NCBI GenBank assembly: GCA_018895795.1
Contig: JAHINZ010000203.1
Coordinates: forward strand, 1-11,315
Direction of reading: 5' to 3'
DNA length: 11,315 nt
Origin: Alphaproteobacteria bacterium
Lineage (GTDB): Bacteria > Pseudomonadota > Alphaproteobacteria > Caulobacterales > Caulobacteraceae
In this document: positions 7,012-11,315 of the stretch, in pieces
Layout of the letters: the number at the start of each line of letters is the position of its first letter
How positions within the stretch are numbered: the first letter of the stretch is position 1
Program-made: the position numbers and the translations under genes
Notes under the pieces: model-generated
Seen by the model: only the letters and a program-made list of their open reading frames with translations
Database searches by the model: none
What the model was told of the DNA's origin: nothing

Positions 7012-7659
7012 ATGAACGCGACCAAAGACCGAAGACTGGATCGACGCGGCGTTCTGTTGGGCTTGGGCGTGGCGGCGCTCGCCCCGGCGGCCTGGGCCGC
7101 CGGCGCCTCGTCGGTGGTCACCGTGCTGGGCGACTCGATCACCGCCGGTTTGGGCCTGCCCGCTCGCGACGCCTTGCCGGCTCAGCTTCAGGCGGCGCTG
7201 GAACGTCTGGGCGTCCGCGCGCTGGTGCGCGGGGCCGGCGTGTCCGGCGACACCACCGGCGGCGGTCTGGCGCGCGTCGATTTCAGCGTGGCGTCCGACA
7301 CCAATGTCTGTGTGGTGGCCTTGGGCGGAAACGACCTCTTGCAGGGCGCCGACCCGGGCCTGACCAAAGCCAATCTGCGCCGCATCATCGAGAAGCTGAA
7401 GGCCCGCCGCATCCGGGTGGTTCTGGCGGGCGTTCGCGCGCCGACCCTGATCGGCGCCGCCTATGCGCGCGAGTTCACCAATCTGTTTCCGGCCCTGGCC
7501 CGCGAGACCGGGGCCATCCTGCAGCCCGATTTCGTCACCGGGGTGATCGGCGTGCCGCGTCTGATGCAGCGCGATGGTCTTCATCCCAACGCCGCCGGGG
7601 CGCGCATTGTCGCCGAGCGGTTGGCGCCCAGCGTCGCGGCCGCGCTGCGGGTCGGTTGA
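7012..7659 (+). CDS. tesA: SGNH/GDSL esterase, TesA (acyl-CoA thioesterase I / arylesterase) type
   Basis: This 215-residue extracytoplasmic hydrolase is of the SGNH family; E. coli TesA acts as thioesterase, lysophospholipase and arylesterase. The catalytic blocks are complete: block I GDSIT (40-44, nucleophile S42), block II with G79 in VSGDTTGGGLAR, block III GGND (105-108, N107) and block V DGLHPN (188-193, D188 and H191). The N-terminus is a signal peptide: RRLDRRGVLLGLGV followed by AALAPAAWA and a probable cut after A29. The twin arginines R11-R12 followed by GVLL resemble a Tat signal. The ATG has AGGGA upstream at short spacing. It is divergent from the ybbA/ybbP operon, supporting a lipid- or ester-related link, and converges on the RND pump gene with 21 bases between stops. 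Confidence 0.93.
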   Translation: MNATKDRRLDRRGVLLGLGVAALAPAAWAAGASSVVTVLGDSITAGLGLPARDALPAQLQAALERLGVRALVRGAGVSGDTTGGGLARVDFSVASDTNVCVVALGGNDLLQGADPGLTKANLRRIIEKLKARRIRVVLAGVRAPTLIGAAYAREFTNLFPALARETGAILQPDFVTGVIGVPRLMQRDGLHPNAAGARIVAERLAPSVAAALRVG

Positions 7660-7672
7660 TCGACCCGCAGCG
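7643..7672. terminator. 12-bp perfect hairpin, likely bidirectional terminator of tesA and the RND operon
   Basis: CGCTGCGGGTCG (7643-7654) and CGACCCGCAGCG (7661-7672) pair without mismatch around the six-base loop GTTGAT. The TGA stop of tesA (7657-7659) sits in the loop, so the left arm codes for the last residues of TesA. The RND gene stops at 7681-7683 from the other side, so the hairpin is placed to end both transcripts. No U tract follows on either strand. Confidence 0.6.
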
Positions 7673-7680
7673 GGCTTGGA

Positions 7681-10600
7681 CTAGTTGTCGACCAGCGAAG
7701 GCTTTTGCGCGGTGGTATGGCCGTGCGTCGCGTGGGCGTTCCGACCGAACACGCGCGCCGTCAGCCGTTCGGCGCGGGTCTTCAGGCCGTCCATCAGCAC
7801 GAACACCACCGGCACATAGAGCAGCGACAGCAGGGTCGAGGTGATCAAGCCGCCGATGACGGCGATCGCCATCGGCGCCCGGAACTCGACGTCGGCGCCG
7901 AAGCCGAAGGCCACCGGAGCCATGCCCGCGCCCATGGCCACGGTGGTCATCAGGATCGGACGAGCCCGCTTGTGCGCGGCGTCCAGGATCGCCTCGCGCT
8001 TGGTCATGCCGCCCTTCATGGCCATGATCGCGTACTCGACCAGGAGGATCGAGTTCTTGGCCGCGATGCCCATCAGCATCAGGATGCCGATCAGGGTCGA
8101 CATCGAGAAGCTGGACCGGGCCAGAACCAGCAGGGCGAAGGCGCCGCCGATGGCCAGCGGCAAGGCCACCATGATGGTGATCGGGTGGGCGAAGCTGCGG
8201 AACAGCAGCACCAGCACGATGTACATCAGCAGGATGCCGGTGATCAGGGCGGCGGCGAAGCCACTGACCATTTCCTGAATGAACTCGGCGTCCCCGGCGG
8301 CCACTTCCTTGACGCCGTTGGGCAGGTTTTTGACCGACGACAGCGCATGGACCCGCTTGCTGGCTTCGCCCACCACGATGCCGTTGAGTTCGGCGGTGAT
8401 GGTGGCGACGCGCGAGCGGTCCTGACGGCTGATCTGCGAGGGACCGGCGCCGAAGCGCACGTCGGCCACGGCGTTCAGCGGCACGGGGCCGTTGGCGCTG
8501 GGCACCTGCAGGGTCTGCAGGACGGCCATGTCCTCGCGGGCGTTCTGGGTCAGGCGCAGGCGGATCGGGATCTGGCGGTCGCCCAGATTGTATTTCGGCA
8601 GGTTCTGAGCGACGTCGCCGATGGTGGCCACGCGCACGGCCTGCGAGATCACGCCGGCGGAAACGCCGGCTCGCGCGGCCTGGTCCGGCCGGGGCTGGAC
8701 GACGATCTCGGGGCGGGCGATCGAGGCCGTGTTGACCACGTGCGCCAGGCCCGGGACGTTGCGCATCTGGGCTTCCACCGCGCGGGCGGCGGCTTCGAGT
8801 TGGGGTCCGTTGTCGCTGAGCAGGCGCAGGGTGAAGCTGGTGCCGTCGCTGGGACCGCCGCCGTTGTTCGAGCCCGCGCCGATCCGCGCGCCGGGAATGG
8901 CGGCGAAGTGGTCGACCATCAGGCGGCTGAATTCCTGCTGGCCCATGCGCTGTTTCTTGTCGACGAGGTCGGCGTTGAGCGTGGCGGTGTTGACGGCGCT
9001 GTTGGCGCCGATCGAGGCGTAGACGCCGACCACCTCGGGCCGGGCCAGCAGCTCCTTGGTCATGCGCTGAACGATGGAGTCGGTCTCGTCCAGCGTGGCG
9101 CCCGGTGGGAGCTCGACAGAGAACGGCGCGCGGCCGCGGTCGGCCGCCGGCTGGAACTCGAACGGCAGGCGGGTGGCCAGGAAGCCGGTGGCCAGAATCA
9201 TCGGGATGGCCATGAACAGGACCTTCCAGCGATTGTTCAGGCCCCAGTTCAGGCTCCGGAGATACGGCGCCATCCACGAGGGGTCCTTGTCCTCGTGATC
9301 GTGGTTGGCCTTGAGCATGTAGGCGCCCATCAGCGGGGTCAGCAGACGCGCCACGACCAGCGAAAACAGCACCGAGATACAGGCGGCCAGGGCGAAGGCC
9401 TTGAAGAACTGGCCGATAATGCCTGGCATGAAGCCGACGGGGGCGAACACCGCCACGATGGTGAAGGTGGTGGCCACGACGGCCAGACCGATCTCGTCGG
9501 CCGCTTCCATGGCCGCCGCATAGGCGGTCTTGCCGCCGCGCATGTGGCGGACCATGTTTTCGATCTCGACGATGGCGTCATCGACCAGGATGCCGACCGT
9601 CAGGGACAGAGCCAGCAGGGTGACGCTGTTCAGCGACTGGTTCATCGGCGCCAGCACCGCGAAGGTCGGGAACAGCGACATCGGGATGGCCACGGCGGCC
9701 AGGAACGTCGCGCGCCAGTCGCGCAGGAACAACAGCACCACCAGCACGGCCAGGACCGCGCCCAGGATCAGGGCCTCCATCGAGGCGATATAGCTGTCCT
9801 CGATATATTTCACGTTGGAGGTGATCTCGTTGATCTCGAGCTCGGGATGCGCCTTGTCGAGCTTCTCAACGGCCTTGCGGACCTTCTGCGCGGTCTGCAC
9901 CTCGCTGGCCCCGCGCGCGCGGACCATGTTGAAGGTGACGACTTCCTGGCCGTCATAGCGGGCGCGCGAGCGGGGCTCGGCCCAGCGGTCCTCCACCGAG
10001 CCGAGGTCGGCGAGTCGGACATTGCCGCCGCTGCTGAGCGGGGTGCGGGTGTCGCGCAGCTGGTCGATCGAACCGGCCGCGCCCAGGGTGCGGATGGCGC
10101 GCTCGGAGCCCGAGATGGTCACCCGGCCGCCGGGCAGGTCGGCGTTGGACGACACCAGGGCCTGGCTGACCTGGGCGGCGGTGACGCCGCGCGCCGCGAG
10201 GCGGTCGGGGTCCAGGGCCACCTCGATTTCGCGATCCACGCCGCCCCGGCGATTGACCTCGCCGACGCCCTTGATGGCCAGCAGGGTTCGACTGACCTCG
10301 TTGTCGACGAACCAGCTTCGCTGTTCGGGCGTCAGGGTCGGGGCCTTGACCACATAGGTGATCAGCGGGTCGCCCGAGATATCGATCCGGGTGACGGTGG
10401 GCTCCTGCATGTCCTGCGGCAGCGAGCCGCGCAGGCCCGACATGGCGTTGCGCACGTCATTGGTGACCCGCTCGTGGTCCACGCCCAACTCGAACTCGAT
10501 GAAGGTGGTCGAGGCGCCGTCGACGACGGTGGAGTTGATGTGGCGCACCTGGCCAAGACCCGCGATCGAGTCCTCGACCAGACGGGTGACCTGGGTCTCC

Positions 10601-10779
10601 AGCTCGCTGGGCGCGGCGCCGGGGCGCACGGCCGTGACGACGACGAAGGGCAGGTCGACGTCGGGATTGTTGTTGATCCGCATGGTGCGGAACCCCGAGA
10701 TCCCCGCGATGGTCAGCAGGAAAAACAGCAGGATGACGGGGATCGGGTTCTTGATCGCCCAGGATGAGATGTTGTTCAT
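7681..10779 (-). CDS. RND multidrug efflux pump permease, AcrB/MexB-like (HAE1 family)
   Basis: This 1032-residue inner-membrane pump is close to the usual length of about 1030-1050. It exports hydrophobic or amphiphilic compounds using the proton gradient. TM1 is at about 12-30, TM2-TM6 at 335-485, TM7 at 518-538 and TM8-TM12 at 845-1000, with two large periplasmic loops at about 35-330 and 540-840. The proton relay is complete: D400 and D401 in GILVDDAIVEIEN, K908 in GIAAKNSILLVEY and R940 in RARPILMTT. The N-terminus (SSWAIKNPIPVILLFF) and the R-NNNPDVDLP stretch are typical. The TM6-TM7 loop (NHDHEDKD, 492-499) and the tail (H1016, H1019, H1021) are rich in His. It follows the fusion-protein gene by 12 bases and its AGGAG overlaps that gene's stop. 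Substrates cannot be told from sequence. Confidence 0.96.
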   Translation of the reverse strand: MNNISSWAIKNPIPVILLFFLLTIAGISGFRTMRINNNPDVDLPFVVVTAVRPGAAPSELETQVTRLVEDSIAGLGQVRHINSTVVDGASTTFIEFELGVDHERVTNDVRNAMSGLRGSLPQDMQEPTVTRIDISGDPLITYVVKAPTLTPEQRSWFVDNEVSRTLLAIKGVGEVNRRGGVDREIEVALDPDRLAARGVTAAQVSQALVSSNADLPGGRVTISGSERAIRTLGAAGSIDQLRDTRTPLSSGGNVRLADLGSVEDRWAEPRSRARYDGQEVVTFNMVRARGASEVQTAQKVRKAVEKLDKAHPELEINEITSNVKYIEDSYIASMEALILGAVLAVLVVLLFLRDWRATFLAAVAIPMSLFPTFAVLAPMNQSLNSVTLLALSLTVGILVDDAIVEIENMVRHMRGGKTAYAAAMEAADEIGLAVVATTFTIVAVFAPVGFMPGIIGQFFKAFALAACISVLFSLVVARLLTPLMGAYMLKANHDHEDKDPSWMAPYLRSLNWGLNNRWKVLFMAIPMILATGFLATRLPFEFQPAADRGRAPFSVELPPGATLDETDSIVQRMTKELLARPEVVGVYASIGANSAVNTATLNADLVDKKQRMGQQEFSRLMVDHFAAIPGARIGAGSNNGGGPSDGTSFTLRLLSDNGPQLEAAARAVEAQMRNVPGLAHVVNTASIARPEIVVQPRPDQAARAGVSAGVISQAVRVATIGDVAQNLPKYNLGDRQIPIRLRLTQNAREDMAVLQTLQVPSANGPVPLNAVADVRFGAGPSQISRQDRSRVATITAELNGIVVGEASKRVHALSSVKNLPNGVKEVAAGDAEFIQEMVSGFAAALITGILLMYIVLVLLFRSFAHPITIMVALPLAIGGAFALLVLARSSFSMSTLIGILMLMGIAAKNSILLVEYAIMAMKGGMTKREAILDAAHKRARPILMTTVAMGAGMAPVAFGFGADVEFRAPMAIAVIGGLITSTLLSLLYVPVVFVLMDGLKTRAERLTARVFGRNAHATHGHTTAQKPSLVDN

Positions 10780-10794
10780 CGCGCCAGGCTCCTA
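10780..10794 (-). promoter_or_regulatory. ribosome binding site of the RND pump overlapping the upstream stop codon
   Basis: Minus strand reads TAGGAG then nine bases then ATG. The TAG is the stop of the fusion-protein gene and supplies the first bases of the AGGAG site, so the two genes are tightly spaced and probably translationally coupled, favouring balanced synthesis of the two pump parts. Confidence 0.75.
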
Positions 10795-11315
10795 GCGGGC
10801 CGACTTCGAGGCGGTCGAGGGCGTGGCGACGCCGATCCGGACCGGGTCGCCCTCGCCCAGGAAGCCGGCGCCGTCCACGACCACCCGCTCGCCGACCGAC
10901 AGGCCGCTGGCGGCGATGCTCTTGGCGGTGGTGGCCAGGATGGCGATGCGGCGGAAGTGGACATGGTTCTGGGCGTCGACCACGAATACGCCCGGGCGAT
11001 TCTCACGGTACAGGACGGCGGCGCTGGGCACGGTCAGCGACGCCTGGTCGCCGGCCTGGATGGTGGCGCGCGCGAACATGCCGGGACGGAAGTCGCCCAT
11101 GGCCGACAGGGCGACGCGAGCGACGCCCAGGCGGGTCGAGGGATTGACCTCGGAGGTGACGATGCGCACGCGGCCGGAAACCTCGCCGACCTGCTCGGAG
11201 ACGATCCGGGCCGGCATGCCCGCCTTGACCAGCATCAGGTCGGTCTCGGGAATTTCGGCGTCCAGCTCCAGACGGCTGTCGCGGACGATGCGGAAGACTT
11301 CCGCGCCGGTGCTGA
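10792..11315 (-). CDS. RND efflux periplasmic adaptor (membrane fusion protein), C-terminal part (start off window)
   Basis: About 174 codons of the 3' end are visible; the frame runs open through the right edge, and the internal ATG at 11235 is not the start. The protein links the pump to an outer-membrane channel. The visible part begins with GAEVFRIVRDSRLELDAEIPETD, the region leaving the lipoyl/barrel-sandwich domain. The beta-barrel domain follows (AGMPARIV, then VSGRVRIVTSEVNPSTRLGVARVAL and PGMFARATI), then the membrane-proximal domain (VPSAAVLYRENRPGVFVVD to LSVGERVVVDGAGFLGEGDPVRIG). This is the HlyD/AcrA adaptor order. It is the upstream partner of the pump gene. A family member is usually about 350-400 residues, so under half is seen. 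The signal or lipoprotein segment cannot be judged. Confidence 0.92.
   Translation of the reverse strand, partial: STGAEVFRIVRDSRLELDAEIPETDLMLVKAGMPARIVSEQVGEVSGRVRIVTSEVNPSTRLGVARVALSAMGDFRPGMFARATIQAGDQASLTVPSAAVLYRENRPGVFVVDAQNHVHFRRIAILATTAKSIAASGLSVGERVVVDGAGFLGEGDPVRIGVATPSTASKSAR

Noticed and set aside
7535..9277. 580-residue minus-strand open frame overlapping tesA and the RND gene
   Set aside because: It lies in another frame of the RND gene, is dominated by Arg, Pro and Gly, and crosses the convergent hairpin into the tesA antisense strand.
7705..10767. 1020-residue plus-strand open frame antisense to the RND pump gene
   Set aside because: Same cause: His, Gly, Asp and Gln-rich composition without domains, lying over a certain RND gene.
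1..11315. Mobile element, CRISPR array, toxin-antitoxin or phage defence cassette
   Set aside because: No transposase, integrase, regularly spaced repeats, nuclease or paired small genes were found; all large genes belong to common housekeeping or accessory families.

Overview
The window looks like ordinary chromosomal DNA from a GC-rich alphaproteobacterium, most likely a Caulobacter relative. The basis is strong GC bias at third codon positions, the protein families present, and GC-rich palindromic intergenic repeats of the kind seen in Caulobacterales. I cannot name the species. No rRNA, tRNA, CRISPR array, transposase, integrase or phage gene is visible, and nothing suggests recent transfer. 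No stretch over 300 bases lacks a gene.

Layout: (1) 2-388, plus strand: the 3' end of a DUF1295 membrane protein related to steroid 5-alpha-reductases. (2) 401-495: two diverged copies of one palindromic repeat, in inverted orientation, between convergent genes. (3) 496-3347, minus strand: a PQQ-type sugar (sorbosone-like) dehydrogenase lipoprotein followed by a carotenoid-oxygenase-family enzyme, probably co-transcribed. (4) 3499-6955, minus strand: an ABC ATPase, its large FtsX-family permease and a small unknown protein, in one operon. (5) 7012-7659, plus strand: an SGNH/GDSL esterase (TesA type) transcribed divergently from the ABC operon across a 56-base gap. ATPase, permease and TesA match the ybbA-ybbP-tesA neighbourhood known in many proteobacteria. 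(6) 7681-11315, minus strand: an RND efflux operon, with the C-terminal half of a membrane fusion protein (its start lies beyond the right edge) and a complete AcrB-type pump.

How the genes fit together: the fusion protein and pump form the inner-membrane and periplasmic parts of a tripartite exporter; no outer-membrane channel is visible here. YbbA and YbbP form an ATP-driven membrane complex whose substrate is not settled. TesA is a periplasmic esterase/thioesterase that may act on lipids linked to it. The PQQ enzyme and the carotenoid-type oxygenase are both oxidative, but a shared pathway is only a guess.

I did not find a clearly new multi-gene system. The points most worth checking are the inverted repeat pair at 401-495, apparent substitutions at the substrate and second-shell positions of the oxygenase, the small conserved-looking ORF at the end of the ybbAP operon, the Tat-like signal on TesA, and a perfect 12-bp hairpin with the tesA stop codon in its loop.
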